Assembly: GCA_031400755.1 (NCBI GenBank)
Contig: JANNQL010000127.1
Location: forward strand, 35,231 to 99,230
Source: VMSU01 sp031400755
Lineage (GTDB): Bacteria; Desulfobacterota; Desulfobulbia; Desulfobulbales; VMSU01
Reading direction: 5' to 3'
Length of the DNA stretch: 64,000 bases
Positions 52,142 to 61,225 of this stretch are shown here, one piece after another. The notes beneath the pieces are model-generated. The model worked only from the letters and a program-made list of their open reading frames with translations. It was not told where the DNA came from and searched no databases. Position numbers and translations under genes: made by a program. The stretch's first letter is position 1. Every line of letters starts with the position of its first letter.

Positions 52142-52462
52142 TTAAACGCAGCCAGTCGGCTTCGGCAGGCCAGCCATCTTACAGGCTCCCTTACCAGGTC
52201 CAGACGGGAACAACTCGTAGATTCTCTTCAGCGGGAAGCCGGTGGTCTTGGAAAGGATACGAACCATCGGGGCAATTCCGTTTTTCTTGTAGTAGTCTTG
52301 CAAGGTGTTGATTACCTTATTGTGTTCGTCGGTCAGTTCAGAAATACCCTCGATGGTGCTAACGTACTGAACCCAGCCCTGGTCCCACTCTTCCATACCC
52401 TTGGTCAGGAAGCCATCTTCGTCTACGCTGTAGGACTTGCCATTATGCTCTATTGCGGCCAT
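52142..52462 (-). CDS. dsrC: DsrC/TusE-family sulfur-carrier protein
   Basis: 106 aa. MAAIEHNGKSYSVDEDGFL is the DsrC beginning; YVSTIEGISELTDEHNKVI and YKKNGIAPMVRILSKTTG follow. The flexible C-terminal arm GACKMAGLPKPTGCV has both conserved Cys, so it is true DsrC, the trisulfide-forming substrate of dissimilatory sulfite reductase, rather than TusE, which lacks the first Cys. AGAGAGGAG before the ATG. No dsrAB nearby; dsrC often stands alone in sulfate reducers. This gene is the best evidence for dissimilatory sulfur metabolism. Confidence 0.95.
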   Translation of the reverse strand: MAAIEHNGKSYSVDEDGFLTKGMEEWDQGWVQYVSTIEGISELTDEHNKVINTLQDYYKKNGIAPMVRILSKTTGFPLKRIYELFPSGPGKGACKMAGLPKPTGCV

Positions 52463-52573
52463 GTTATTTCTCCTCTCTTTATATTAATAAAAAAACCATG
52501 ATACAAAAAACACTATTTGTAAGATGTTGTTTGATACTATAGCGTCAAGCATTTGTCAAGAACCTATTCTTGG

Positions 52574-52600
52574 AAAAATGAGCCCAGCTTCATTTTTTTT
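52574..52600. terminator. Probable terminator downstream of nadB
   Basis: AAAAATGA and TCATTTTT pair (8 bp, 8-nt loop) about 20 bp after the nadB stop, with A/T runs on both sides. Low G+C in the stem lowers certainty. Confidence 0.45.
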
Positions 52601-52616
52601 GTTGTGCCCCTGTACG

Positions 52617-54248
52617 TCAAGCAATATCAAAGAATTCAGGGGCGTGGCGCTGGCGCAGGACAGTATATTTCCGCCAGGCTTTGTCGTTCGTGGTCGGGTA
52701 ATCGACGATGAAATGAAGGCCTCGGGACTCTTTGCGGATTCGGGCCGAGGAGACGATCAGCGCTGCGGTGGTGGCAATATTTCTGAGTTCGACCAGATCC
52801 GGGGTCAAGAGGTAATCCTGGTAGTGTTGATCTATTTCTCTCAAGATGGGGGTCAGGCGGTCATGGACCAGATTAAGGCGTTTTTCGCTACGGACAATGC
52901 CGACATAATTCCACATTAACCGGCGGATCTGGTCCCAGTTGTGGGTGATCAGGACGCATTCTTCAATGCGGGCCGCCTGGCCGGGAGACCATGGGGGCAG
53001 GGTTTGGTGGCGGCGGGTCTTGAGCGTCGGCCAGTCGGCCTGACATTGACAAAAGGCCTGATGGGCGAAGACCACGGCCTCTAGGAGCGAATTACTGGCC
53101 AGGCGGTTGCCGCCGTGCAGACCAGTGCAGGCGGTCTCGCCAAAGGCGTAGAGGTTAGTGATGGAGGTGCGGCCTTTGTCGTCGGTCAGCACCCCACCGC
53201 ACATATAGTGAGCGGCTGGCACCACCGGTATGGGCTGCCTGGTGATATCGATACCGTAGGAGAGGCAGGTCTGGTAGATATTCGGGAAGCGGGTTCTGAC
53301 AAAATCGGCAGGTTTGTGGGTAATGTCCAGAAAGACTGAGTCGTCGCCACTGGTCTTCAGTTCATTGTCAATGGCACGAGCGACAGTGTCCCGGGTGGCG
53401 AGGTCACCGCGCGGATCGTACTTGGCCATGAAGGGCTGGCCTCTTTTGTCGATCAATCGACCGCCCTCGCCACGCACCGCCTCGGAGATCAGAAAATTTT
53501 TGGCCTTGGGATCAAAGAGGCAGGTCGGGTGGAACTGGACAAATTCCAGATTGGCGACCTTGGCCCCGGCCCGATAGGCCATGGCGACCCCGTCCCCGGT
53601 GGCGATATCTGGATTCGTAGTATAGAGGTAGACCTTGCCGCAGCCGCCGGTGCAAAGCACCGTGGTCTTGGCCTGGAAGGTGTGGATCTCGCCGCTCTTG
53701 CTGTCCAGCACATAGGCGCCCAGGCAGCGGTCCCCTTCATCTTCATTGGCAAGTCCTGCCTTTGAGGCCAGCAGCAGGTCAACTGCACAATGATTTTCAA
53801 AAATGGTGATGCGGGGGGTGCGGGCGGCTGAGGCTAGCAGGCAGCGCTCGATCTCATGACCGGTAAGGTCGAAGGCGTGGGCGATGCGGCGGGCAGAATG
53901 GCCGCCTTCGCGGGTCAGGTCGAGGACGGCTCCCTGTTCGTCCTGTTTGAAGGCCACACCAAGGTTGATGAGCTCCTTGATGCGCTCCGGGCCGTTTTCT
54001 ACCACCAGGCGGACGATATCCTTGATACAGATGCCGGCCCCCGATTGCAAGGTGTCCTGAATATGCATCTCAAAGGTGTCGTCAGCGGCCAGGACGGCGG
54101 CGATCCCCCCTTGAGCAAGGTTGGTGGCGCTGTCGATCTGAGATTTTTTGGTAACCAGGGTCACTGTGCCCAGGGTGGCTGCCTTGAGGGCGAAGGACAA
54201 GCCGGCAATGCCGCTGCCAATGATCAAAAAGTCGGATTCAAATTCCAT
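52617..54248 (-). CDS. nadB: L-aspartate oxidase
   Basis: 543 aa FAD-dependent enzyme: DFLIIGSGIAGLSFALKAA (dinucleotide-binding), GGIAAVLAADDTFE, REGGHSARRIAH (substrate-binding and catalytic Arg), TVLCTGGCGKVY, HPTCLFD and GETACTGLHGGNRLASNSLLE. Oxidises L-aspartate to iminoaspartate in de novo NAD synthesis; can use fumarate as acceptor in anaerobes. nadA and nadC are not adjacent. The homologous SdhA/FrdA is excluded by the NadB-type REGGHS context and length. Confidence 0.92.
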   Translation of the reverse strand: MEFESDFLIIGSGIAGLSFALKAATLGTVTLVTKKSQIDSATNLAQGGIAAVLAADDTFEMHIQDTLQSGAGICIKDIVRLVVENGPERIKELINLGVAFKQDEQGAVLDLTREGGHSARRIAHAFDLTGHEIERCLLASAARTPRITIFENHCAVDLLLASKAGLANEDEGDRCLGAYVLDSKSGEIHTFQAKTTVLCTGGCGKVYLYTTNPDIATGDGVAMAYRAGAKVANLEFVQFHPTCLFDPKAKNFLISEAVRGEGGRLIDKRGQPFMAKYDPRGDLATRDTVARAIDNELKTSGDDSVFLDITHKPADFVRTRFPNIYQTCLSYGIDITRQPIPVVPAAHYMCGGVLTDDKGRTSITNLYAFGETACTGLHGGNRLASNSLLEAVVFAHQAFCQCQADWPTLKTRRHQTLPPWSPGQAARIEECVLITHNWDQIRRLMWNYVGIVRSEKRLNLVHDRLTPILREIDQHYQDYLLTPDLVELRNIATTAALIVSSARIRKESRGLHFIVDYPTTNDKAWRKYTVLRQRHAPEFFDIA

Positions 54249-54327
54249 GATGTCATTTTATGTTTGTATTTTCTGGTGTTTTGGTCATTAATGACCAAAA
54301 TTCAACAAAAAAAGGAACCGATCACCT

Positions 54328-54948
54328 ATGCCACGACTGAAACTGGTTGTTTTTGATTGCGATGGGGTGATGTTTGACTCCCTCGCCGCCAACAAAGCTT
54401 ATTATAATGATATCCTAGCCCATTTCGGCCATCCGCCCATGGACGATGATGAGCTGCGCTATGTCCATGTCCAGCATGTGGCGGATTCGATTCGTTATAT
54501 CTTTCGTAAGTACCCGGCAGACTATGAGGCAGCGGACGCCTACCGACGCAGGCTGGATTATGCGCCGTATCTTAAATTCATGCGGATGGAGCCGGACTTG
54601 CCGGAATTTTTGGAATTCTTGCGACCGGCTCAGCGCACGGCGATCAGCACCAACCGTTCAACCACCATGGCCTTGGTCCTTGAGATCTTCGGCCTGGCCC
54701 GCTATTTCGATAAGGTGGTGACTGCCTTGGACGTAGTCAACTCTAAACCTCACCCCGAGGCCTTGCACCAAATTCTTGATCACTTTGGCCTGCGGGCCGA
54801 TGAGGCCATCTATATCGGTGACTCCCAGGTCGATCTGGAGCATACCCGGGCGGTGGGGATGCGCCTGATCGCCTTTAAGAACCCAGGGCTGCCCGCCGAT
54901 TTTCATGTCAAGAGCTTTATGGAGATAACCAGACTGCCGCTCTTTTAG
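54328..54948 (+). CDS. HAD-superfamily hydrolase
   Basis: 206 aa. HAD motifs: I LVVFDCDGVMFDS, II RTAISTNRSTT, III NSKPHPEALHQIL (Lys) and IV IYIGDSQVDLEHTRAVG. The helical cap between I and II classes it with phosphoglycolate-phosphatase-like enzymes. Substrate cannot be told. AAGGAA upstream. Divergent from nadB. An RNA structure with a U-tract follows its stop. Confidence 0.85.
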   Translation: MPRLKLVVFDCDGVMFDSLAANKAYYNDILAHFGHPPMDDDELRYVHVQHVADSIRYIFRKYPADYEAADAYRRRLDYAPYLKFMRMEPDLPEFLEFLRPAQRTAISTNRSTTMALVLEIFGLARYFDKVVTALDVVNSKPHPEALHQILDHFGLRADEAIYIGDSQVDLEHTRAVGMRLIAFKNPGLPADFHVKSFMEITRLPLF

Positions 54949-55038
54949 GAGCCGTCAGAAAATAACATGGCCATTTATGGATCTTCCTATACGGCTCCTT
55001 ATGCCGTCTTGGCTGTACTAATGGGCCATGTTTTTTTT
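54947..55038 (+). terminator. Complex terminator with alternative pairings
   Basis: AACATGGCC-AT (54964) pairs with ATGGGCCATGTT (55021), followed by a T8 tract: a long-range terminator. Inside it ACGGCTCCT (54991) can pair with AGGAGCCGT that overlaps the HAD stop (54947), or ACGGC with GCCGT (55003). These pairings are mutually exclusive, so folding alternatives exist. It may be an unusual terminator or a repeated element. Confidence 0.55.
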
Positions 55039-55102
55039 GACAACGGCTTAGCAAGGCGCCAGGCCACGACATATCGCATATAGATGTGGCCGATGAATGG
55101 AT

Positions 55103-55300
55103 TTATGGCCGCGGCTGAATCAGGAAGACCATCCCATCCAGAAAATCGATTTCCTTGACCATGGCGCCGGCAATAACTTGGGGATTTTCAAAGAGGGCAT
55201 TGATGATGACCCCCTCATCAGTAACCTCCAGTCTGGCTACCGCGTCCATAATTTTTTCCTGCTTCCCGTCTTTTTCTAGGACCACACTCATCTGACACAT
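55103..55300 (-). CDS. CooT-like small nickel-binding protein
   Basis: 65 aa. Starts MCQMSVVLEKDGKQE, with Cys at position 2, and continues DAVARLEVTDEGVIINALFENPQ and VKEIDFLDGMVFLI. This is the pattern of CooT, a small dimer that binds Ni(II) through Cys2 in CO-dehydrogenase maturation. No coo genes are in the window, so a general nickel-handling role is inferred. GAGG before ATG 55300; the longer frame would bury Cys2. Confidence 0.75.
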   Translation of the reverse strand: MCQMSVVLEKDGKQEKIMDAVARLEVTDEGVIINALFENPQVIAGAMVKEIDFLDGMVFLIQPRP

Positions 55301-55488
55301 GGGAACTGCCTCGTTTTTGTTTTTCAACTACTTTTCAAAGGAAAGACCGAATGAGACTTGGCCTTACTAGTTTTTCTTATCTACCCTGTTACGCTCAAAT
55401 TTACAAACAGTTGACAGCCGTTAGCGAATAAAGATACACTTTGGGGAAGGGAAGTTTTGCATCAAGTTGAAACAAGGGGCAAACGACA

Positions 55489-55914
55489 ATGAGGCAAATC
55501 TTGGCGGGCTTGGAGGTGGATTCGGCTCAAATCTTGCGGGACTCACGAACCATCGCCGTGGTGGGACTGTCACCGAAGGCTGCCCGACCCAGTCACCAGG
55601 TCGCCGTCTATCTTTTGGCGGCAGGCTATGAGGTCATCCCAGTCAATCCAGGGCATGATCAGATTTTAGGACTGCGGTCTTATCCCGACTTGGCATCGGT
55701 CCCGGGGCCGGTGGATATCGTTGATATCTTCCGGAATCCAAAGGAGGTGCCGGCCATTGTCGACAGCGCTATTGCCATCGGGGCCAAGGTGGTGTGGATG
55801 CAACTCGGGATTGTTCATGAGCAGGCAGCGGCCAAGGCAAGGGCCGCCGGGCTTACTGTGGTCATGGATCGTTGTTTGAAGGTCGATCACCTAAATTATC
55901 TTCAGCGCAGTTGA
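55489..55914 (+). CDS. CoA-binding domain protein (YccU family)
   Basis: 141 aa Rossmann-type CoA-binding protein: TIAVVGLSPKAARPSHQVA, GYEVIPVNPGHDQILG, DIVDIFRNPKEVPAIV and GAKVVWMQLGI, ending VVMDRCLKVDHL. Family members bind CoA; function unknown. Followed after 150 bp by the universal-stress protein gene. Confidence 0.85.
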   Translation: MRQILAGLEVDSAQILRDSRTIAVVGLSPKAARPSHQVAVYLLAAGYEVIPVNPGHDQILGLRSYPDLASVPGPVDIVDIFRNPKEVPAIVDSAIAIGAKVVWMQLGIVHEQAAAKARAAGLTVVMDRCLKVDHLNYLQRS

Positions 55915-56065
55915 CACCCAGCCTTATTGGAACTAATGGAGATGTTTGTTGCGCCAATTGGCTTGATGGTGGATATGCTGGACTAAATCAACATTATTTC
56001 CGTTATTTATGGTCTTCCCTCCTGGCCACAGTATGGAAGGTCTACGACCCCAGAGCAGGATAGGT

Positions 56066-56998
56066 ATGGAGCGTAAAATTCTGGCTGCAGTTGACGGCTC
56101 GGTCTTCAGTTATAATGCTTTGCGGTATCTGGGCCAGTTATTTACCGATCTTGACGATATATCGGTACATCTTCTCTACGTAGTGCCCGGCCCGCCCCTG
56201 CCCATCGGCTCGGAGTGGATTGACGAAAATGACCGCCTGCTGACCCTTCCTCCAGAGACGCGGGCGCGTTATGCCGGCGGGCAGCGCTTTATGGAAGAGG
56301 CGGTCTTACAGTTGGGACGTCGGGGGGTTTCGCCGCAGCAGGTCACTTGTCATGTCCAGTTGGCGGGGGCGGGGGTGGCGGCAGATATAATTTACGAGGC
56401 GAAAAAAGGGCTCTATGATGCCCTGTTGATCGGCCGACGGGGGGTTGGCGCCATTGAGGAGATGATTGGCGGCAGCGTCTCTTCCACTGCAGCCCAACAA
56501 TGCTATGAGTTGCCGATCTGGGTTGTTGATGGCAAAGTCAATGCCCGCAAATTCCTTTTGCCGGTGGACACTTCCTTTAATTCACTGAAGGCGGCCGACC
56601 ATCTCGGTTTCATCCTGCAAGGGAACCCCTATGCCGATATTTGCCTGCTGCATCTTTCGGTCTTGGTGGGTGGTAATACCAAGCCCGACTGGAGTGAGCT
56701 TCAGGCCCAGTGGGGGGAGGAGTGGTGTGCCGAGCATCTGCGGCGCCCGGACAGTGTATTTTATGGCCCCGAGCAGATTCTCTTGGAGCGGGGTGTGAGC
56801 GCAGATCGGATTTGCCGCCGGCAGGAGGGGCACTACTTTGCGCCCCACAAGGCCATATTTCGGAAATCGGTACTGGATGATTATGGCACTATTGTTATTG
56901 GTCGGCGGGCCAAGGACAAGAAAAAAGGTTTTTTTTACGGGGTGTCCGAAAAAGTGTTGGGCATCGCCAACCACGTGGCGATATGGGTTGTTGGTTGA
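56066..56998 (+). CDS. Tandem universal stress protein (two UspA domains)
   Basis: 310 aa with two Usp folds. The first starts MERKILAAVDGSVFSYNALRYL and has LIGRRGVGAIEEMIGGSVSS (ATP-binding G-x2-G-x9-GS pattern); the second starts RKFLLPVDTSFNSLKAADHL and has IVIGRRAKDKKKGF. Cytoplasmic stress-related protein. ATG 56066 fits the family start; longer frame rejected. Confidence 0.85.
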   Translation: MERKILAAVDGSVFSYNALRYLGQLFTDLDDISVHLLYVVPGPPLPIGSEWIDENDRLLTLPPETRARYAGGQRFMEEAVLQLGRRGVSPQQVTCHVQLAGAGVAADIIYEAKKGLYDALLIGRRGVGAIEEMIGGSVSSTAAQQCYELPIWVVDGKVNARKFLLPVDTSFNSLKAADHLGFILQGNPYADICLLHLSVLVGGNTKPDWSELQAQWGEEWCAEHLRRPDSVFYGPEQILLERGVSADRICRRQEGHYFAPHKAIFRKSVLDDYGTIVIGRRAKDKKKGFFYGVSEKVLGIANHVAIWVVG

Positions 56999-57070
56999 AA
57001 ACTATGCGGTTTAGAATTTGATCTGAAAGGTTTTTGCATGAGTTGTTCAGCAATGGATGAATAGCAAAAG

Positions 57071-57448
57071 TTAATCGTCGTCCTCGTCGGCTTGCGGATC
57101 GCTATCGAGTTCATCATCTTCGCCTTCTGTCTCTTCTTCCTCATCGACAACTTCTTCATCGACAACTTCTTCTTCCTCACCACTTTCGGTAGTGTCTTCT
57201 GCTTCGTCAGCTAAATCATCCGGCTCACCGCCGGGGGGAGTGCGCACGGTTTGCCGGAGCTTGTCCTGGGGCAGGACCAGGGTGATGATCTTGGCGATGT
57301 CCTTTTTGGCTTCTGGATCCATGAGGCAGACCGGGCAGTCAGTCACATGATTTTCCATGAAATCAACCATCCTGGCCGGCGCAAGAGACTCGTTCTGGAC
57401 TTGGATGTACCATGACTTGAGCAGCTTTTTGAAGCGTTCGCATTCCAT
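57071..57448 (-). CDS. Conserved small protein with Cys pair and acidic repeat tail
   Basis: 125 aa. N-terminal 65 residues are helical and include HVTDCPVCLMDPEAKKD, a Cys-x2-Cys that could bind zinc. After a GGEPDDLADEAEDTTESG linker the tail is almost all Glu/Asp with VVDEE repeated in tandem (DNA repeats near 57142-57175). The acidic tail may mimic nucleic acid or bind cations. No family recognised beyond resemblance to anti-sigma-like short zinc proteins, which is weak. Confidence 0.6.
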   Translation of the reverse strand: MECERFKKLLKSWYIQVQNESLAPARMVDFMENHVTDCPVCLMDPEAKKDIAKIITLVLPQDKLRQTVRTPPGGEPDDLADEAEDTTESGEEEEVVDEEVVDEEEETEGEDDELDSDPQADEDDD

Positions 57449-57544
57449 GTGGCAGGGCTCCCGATAAAATTGATAAATAACTGTTGTGCAGCCGATGATA
57501 AAAAATTATTATCCTGCCTTCTCAGCAGAGACGCGGTTCGTTAA

Positions 57545-57642
57545 GGAAGTGGAAAGGGCGCTGGTGGCTCTCCCGGACTTCAAATCCGGTGCACTGGGTT
57601 AATAGCCTGGTGGGTGGGTTCGATTCCCATGCACTTCCGCCA
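57545..57642 (+). tRNA. selC: tRNA-Sec (UCA anticodon)
   Basis: Acceptor GGAAGTG pairs with CACTTCC; CCA is encoded. The D stem is AGGGC/GCTCT, the anticodon stem CCGGA-CTTCAAA-TCCGG presents TCA, and a long variable arm (CACTGGG with GCCTGGTG) and T-loop TTCGATT follow. The ~98-nt length with an extended variable arm is specific to selenocysteine tRNA. The eighth acceptor pair appears to be G:G, a small irregularity. It proves that UGA is read as selenocysteine in this organism; selA/selB are outside the window. Confidence 0.95.
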
Positions 57643-57857
57643 AAGCTGCCCCCTTCCGTCGCCTGCCATCTTCTCTTTTTCCCACAATTTTTCTCAAAAG
57701 ACCAAGAAATATACAATAATGTTTTGTGGCAGGCAATAGAATTGCTGTCTATTTAGCTTGGGCCAGGAGTAAGGCCAGGATTTTTTGATGTAAAGAGTAG
57801 CGGTAGGACTGGCCTAAGAAACGAACCATGCCAAGCCGTTCCTTTGGCCAGAAAAAA

Positions 57858-58727
57858 TTATTCCACCAGCAACGGGTGGCCCAGGGCCTCGCGTTGGGCA
57901 GTAAATTTCGCCGCCACTTGGCGGGCGATATTGCGGATTCTGCCGATATAGCGGGTGCGCTCGGCAACGCTGATTGCCTTGCGGGCATCCAGCAGATTGA
58001 AGGTGTGTGAGCATTTCAGACAATAGTCATAGGCGGGCAGGATGAGGTCCTTTCCCAGGAGTTTATGGGCCTCGGATTCAAAGGTGTTGAAAAAGCGGAC
58101 CATCTCCAGGACGTTGGCCTCTTCGAAATTAAAGGTGGAGAATTCCCGCTCGGCCTGCTGGAAGATCGCCCCGTAGCTTACCTTGTCATTCCACATGATG
58201 TCGTAAACGCTGTTGACCCCCTGCAGATACATGGCTATCCGCTCCAGGCCGTAGGTGATTTCGGCGGTAATTGGCGAGAGTTCAAGGCTGCCGGCTTGCT
58301 GGAAATAAGTGAACTGGGTGACTTCCATGCCGTCCAGCCAGATCTCCCAACCCAGACCGGAGGCCCCGAGCGTTGGGGATTCCCAGTCGTCTTCCACAAA
58401 TCTGATATCGTGCTCTAATGGGTCGATCTTGAAGCGGCGCAGGCTGTTCAGGTAGAGTTCCTGGACATCCTTGGGCGACGGTTTCAGTACGACCTGGAAT
58501 TGGTAGTAGTGCTGCAGGCGGTTTGGGTTCTCACCGTAGCGGCCATCGGTGGGCCGTCGGGACGGCTGGACATAGGCGGCGCGCCAGGGTTCAGGCCCCA
58601 AGGCCCTGAGCAGGGTAGCGGGATGGAAGGTGCCGGCGCCGACTTCCATGTCGTAGGGCTGTTGGATGACGCAGCCTTGGTCGGCCCAGTAACGGCTCAG
58701 TTCGAGGATGATATCTTGAAAGTACAT
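57858..58727 (-). CDS. glyQ: Glycyl-tRNA synthetase alpha subunit
   Basis: 289 aa with the GlyQ class II core: YFQDIILELSRYWADQGCVI, EVGAGTFHPATLLRALGPEPW, AYVQPSRRPTDGRYGENPNR and ASGLGWEIWLDGMEVTQFTYFQQ. Catalytic subunit of the alpha2-beta2 glycyl-tRNA synthetase. The beta-subunit gene glyS, normally immediately downstream, is absent: after the stop there is a 215-bp gap and then selC on the opposite strand. Confidence 0.95.
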   Translation of the reverse strand: MYFQDIILELSRYWADQGCVIQQPYDMEVGAGTFHPATLLRALGPEPWRAAYVQPSRRPTDGRYGENPNRLQHYYQFQVVLKPSPKDVQELYLNSLRRFKIDPLEHDIRFVEDDWESPTLGASGLGWEIWLDGMEVTQFTYFQQAGSLELSPITAEITYGLERIAMYLQGVNSVYDIMWNDKVSYGAIFQQAEREFSTFNFEEANVLEMVRFFNTFESEAHKLLGKDLILPAYDYCLKCSHTFNLLDARKAISVAERTRYIGRIRNIARQVAAKFTAQREALGHPLLVE

Positions 58728-59134
58728 GGTTCAGGCAAAGGGTAAAAGGTGAAGGGAAAAACAGTCTGGTCTATGACTGACTGTCGATATTTGCGTCCCC
58801 AACCTACCATAGGAGCGGGGGCTGGCAAGGGTTTTTTTGCTGGTGGCGCTGATTTTTTGATCTGTCAATCCCGGCAGTTGGTTGCTGTCATGGCGCGGCA
58901 TGAGACTATGCGTTTTTGGCTTGCTGCCGGGCGTCATTCGGGAGGGCTCTTTTTTTTATTTTGACAGGCAGGGGGAAATACGGTATGGGAAATAGAATAA
59001 GCAAAAAATTAAATACTGATTTTCTTGTGTGTTTTAGTCTGATTGACTAAACTTATATTAGTTTGGCTAGTTTTTTTGGAGGTTGGCTGTTGGGGAATGA
59101 AAATTTGGACAAACACAAAAATGGAGGGAAGAAC
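58728..59134. other. Divergent promoter region between glyQ and the porin gene
   Basis: 407 bp without an accepted gene (a 71-codon plus frame at 58749 has no support). It should hold the glyQ promoter on the left and the porin promoter and leader on the right. The inverted repeat TTTAGTC-N5-GACTAAA at 59033-59051 lies in the right part. Confidence 0.5.
59033..59051. promoter_or_regulatory. Inverted repeat upstream of the porin gene
   Basis: TTTAGTC and GACTAAA, perfect 7-bp arms around 5 bp, about 84 bp before the porin ATG, overlapping a second small repeat AAACT-tatatt-AGTTT. Candidate operator; regulator unknown. Confidence 0.35.
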
Positions 59135-61135
59135 ATGGTGAAAAAGTTTTCGGCTTTGGCCCTGGCGGCGCTGATCGCCTTGCCTGCTATGGCAGGTGCG
59201 GCGGCAAGTCCTGCCGAACTTGAGGCCCAGATCGAGCGATTGACCAAGGAGTTGGGTGCACTCAAGAAAGATATGGTTGAACTCAAAGAAAATACAGGCA
59301 GCACGGTGGAGGCAATCAAAGAAAAGTCTGAGACATGGGACGAGGCCGCCAGAATTCAGTTGTCTGGTGATTTCCGGACCCGTTTGGATGCCGTGTCGGC
59401 TGAGGCTCCAGACGCCTATACTGCCCTTAATGTGGCGCGCGGTGTTGTCAATTTTCTCGATATAGGCGGCACTAACGGTTTACTTAATCCTAATGCCGGC
59501 GGGGCCGGCACACCGTTGGCCAATTTTGGTTTGACCACTGCCTCACCGATCGGCGCCCCAGGCGCTCCAGGCACGCTGCTTGGCAATTTGGGGCCGGCTT
59601 TGGCCGGTGGACAAGCCGCATTTGTCGGGGCCGCTACGGGCGCCGGTCTGACCACGCAACAGGCGACAGATATGTATGCCCTGTTTTCAAATCCTGAGAC
59701 TGGCGCCTTAGTTGGCGGCATGGGCGCCAGCGGGGCCACTGTCGGCGACTTGCTGGGTGGGCTCAGCAGCGCGGAGAATCTTACCGGAATTATGAAACAG
59801 TTATCGCCGGATGCCAGGAAATCTATTTTTGGCAATATGTTTAACCAGTATCAGCCTGCCCAGTCCCAAGATTATGATAACGACACTATGTGGACCAACC
59901 GTCTGCGGGTCAATCTGCGGGCCAAGGCCACCGAGGATGTGGAATTTAAGGCCCGCTTGGCCATGTATAAGTCATGGGGTATGGAAAATAATCCGGTTGA
60001 CTATCAATACAATGCCGGCAACGGCGGCGGACCTTTCATGTTGAATTCCCTGTCCTTTGACGGCAGTTCGACCAGGCAGCCTGAGGATAACGTCCTGCGA
60101 GTGGATCGGGCCTTCATGAACTGGAACAACCTCGGAGGATCGTCCTCGTGGTTCTCCATCGGTCGGCGGCCAACCTCCGACGGGCCTCCATCGCAGTTTC
60201 GCATGGGCGTCCAAGATCGGCTGGCCACCCCGGTGTCCTACATGGATTTCCCGTTCGACGGTTTGACCTTGGGCTATGCCTACAAGACCTTTTTTGGGGT
60301 TGAGGATTTCCCTGGCAAGCTGCGTCTTTGCTACGGCCGCGGCTTCGAGTCCGGTCCTAGTGAGGATGAAAATGGTTTGAACGATGTTGATTTTGCCGGG
60401 TTGAGCTGGGATGTGTACGACAAGGACAGGCGTTTCTTCAGTATCCAGTCCTTTGCCGCGATGAACATGTTTAACGTGCCGGACGGGGTTGACTTTGTCA
60501 ATCCGTTGGAGTTTGCCATTTGGGAGAACAATCATGACCAGTTCAACCCGCTTGATCCGAGCCAAAACATGACCCTGGATCGGGCCAACCTCGGCAATAT
60601 CTACCACACCGATGCGGTCTATCACAACAAGGTCCAAGACCTGAATTATTTTCTGGCCGCCGGTTGGTCCAGGACCAAGGCCAATGGCGTCGATGAAATG
60701 GGCACCAGCCTCTTGGGTTCCTGGTGGGATGATCCAAGCGATAAGAATGGCTACTCCGTCTACACCGGGATTCGTTACGACTTCCCGGATCAGCCGTTCA
60801 AGATCGGTCTGGAGTACAATTACGGCACCAAGAACTGGATCTCCTTTACCCCGGGCAATGACGATCTATACGCCGCGAAACTTGCCACCCGCGGTCATGT
60901 CATTGAGGCTTACGGCCTGTGGGATATACCGGCCGGCGATGTCATCTCCAAGTTTGGCAAGGCCTTCATGCGGCTAGGCTACCAGCACTATAATTACAAC
61001 TACACCGGCAGTGGCTTCTGGCTCGGTGAGCCTTTGAATATTGACGACTTGAATGATGATCCGCTGGCTGCGCAGTTCTATGTACCGGTTGACACCATGG
61101 ACCAGCTCTATGTCTCGTTGGAGGCCTGGTTCTAA
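59135..61135 (+). CDS. Outer-membrane porin-like protein (DUF3373 type)
   Basis: 666 aa. Signal peptide (MVKKFSALALAALIALPAMAGAAA) then a coiled coil ELEAQIERLTKELGALKKDM, as in many porins that trimerise. The remainder is a beta-barrel: RLRVNLRAKATEDVEFKARLAMYKSWG, VDRAFMNWNNLG, WFSIGRRPTSDG and a C-terminal strand YVSLEAWF ending in aromatic Phe. A Gly/Ala/Pro-rich stretch (residues ~110-200) looks like an unusual loop insertion. GGAGGG before the ATG. Likely abundant outer-membrane channel; substrate unknown. Confidence 0.8.
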   Translation: MVKKFSALALAALIALPAMAGAAASPAELEAQIERLTKELGALKKDMVELKENTGSTVEAIKEKSETWDEAARIQLSGDFRTRLDAVSAEAPDAYTALNVARGVVNFLDIGGTNGLLNPNAGGAGTPLANFGLTTASPIGAPGAPGTLLGNLGPALAGGQAAFVGAATGAGLTTQQATDMYALFSNPETGALVGGMGASGATVGDLLGGLSSAENLTGIMKQLSPDARKSIFGNMFNQYQPAQSQDYDNDTMWTNRLRVNLRAKATEDVEFKARLAMYKSWGMENNPVDYQYNAGNGGGPFMLNSLSFDGSSTRQPEDNVLRVDRAFMNWNNLGGSSSWFSIGRRPTSDGPPSQFRMGVQDRLATPVSYMDFPFDGLTLGYAYKTFFGVEDFPGKLRLCYGRGFESGPSEDENGLNDVDFAGLSWDVYDKDRRFFSIQSFAAMNMFNVPDGVDFVNPLEFAIWENNHDQFNPLDPSQNMTLDRANLGNIYHTDAVYHNKVQDLNYFLAAGWSRTKANGVDEMGTSLLGSWWDDPSDKNGYSVYTGIRYDFPDQPFKIGLEYNYGTKNWISFTPGNDDLYAAKLATRGHVIEAYGLWDIPAGDVISKFGKAFMRLGYQHYNYNYTGSGFWLGEPLNIDDLNDDPLAAQFYVPVDTMDQLYVSLEAWF

Positions 61136-61172
61136 AAAGTTCGGTTGCATAACATCGTCGGCGGTTGTATTT

Positions 61173-61211
61173 AAAGAGCGGGCAGGGGTATTCCTTGTCC
61201 GCTCTTTTTTT
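61173..61211 (+). terminator. Rho-independent terminator after the porin gene
   Basis: A 15-bp stem (AAAGAGCGGGCAGGG with CCTTGTCCGCTCTTT, two wobbles) with a 4-nt loop and a T7 tract. Confidence 0.9.
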
Positions 61212-61225
61212 GTGGGATTGATAGA

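Noticed and set aside
57749..57829. 26-codon minus-strand frame after glyQ
   Set aside because: Has AAAGGA upstream but is too short to support without conservation data.
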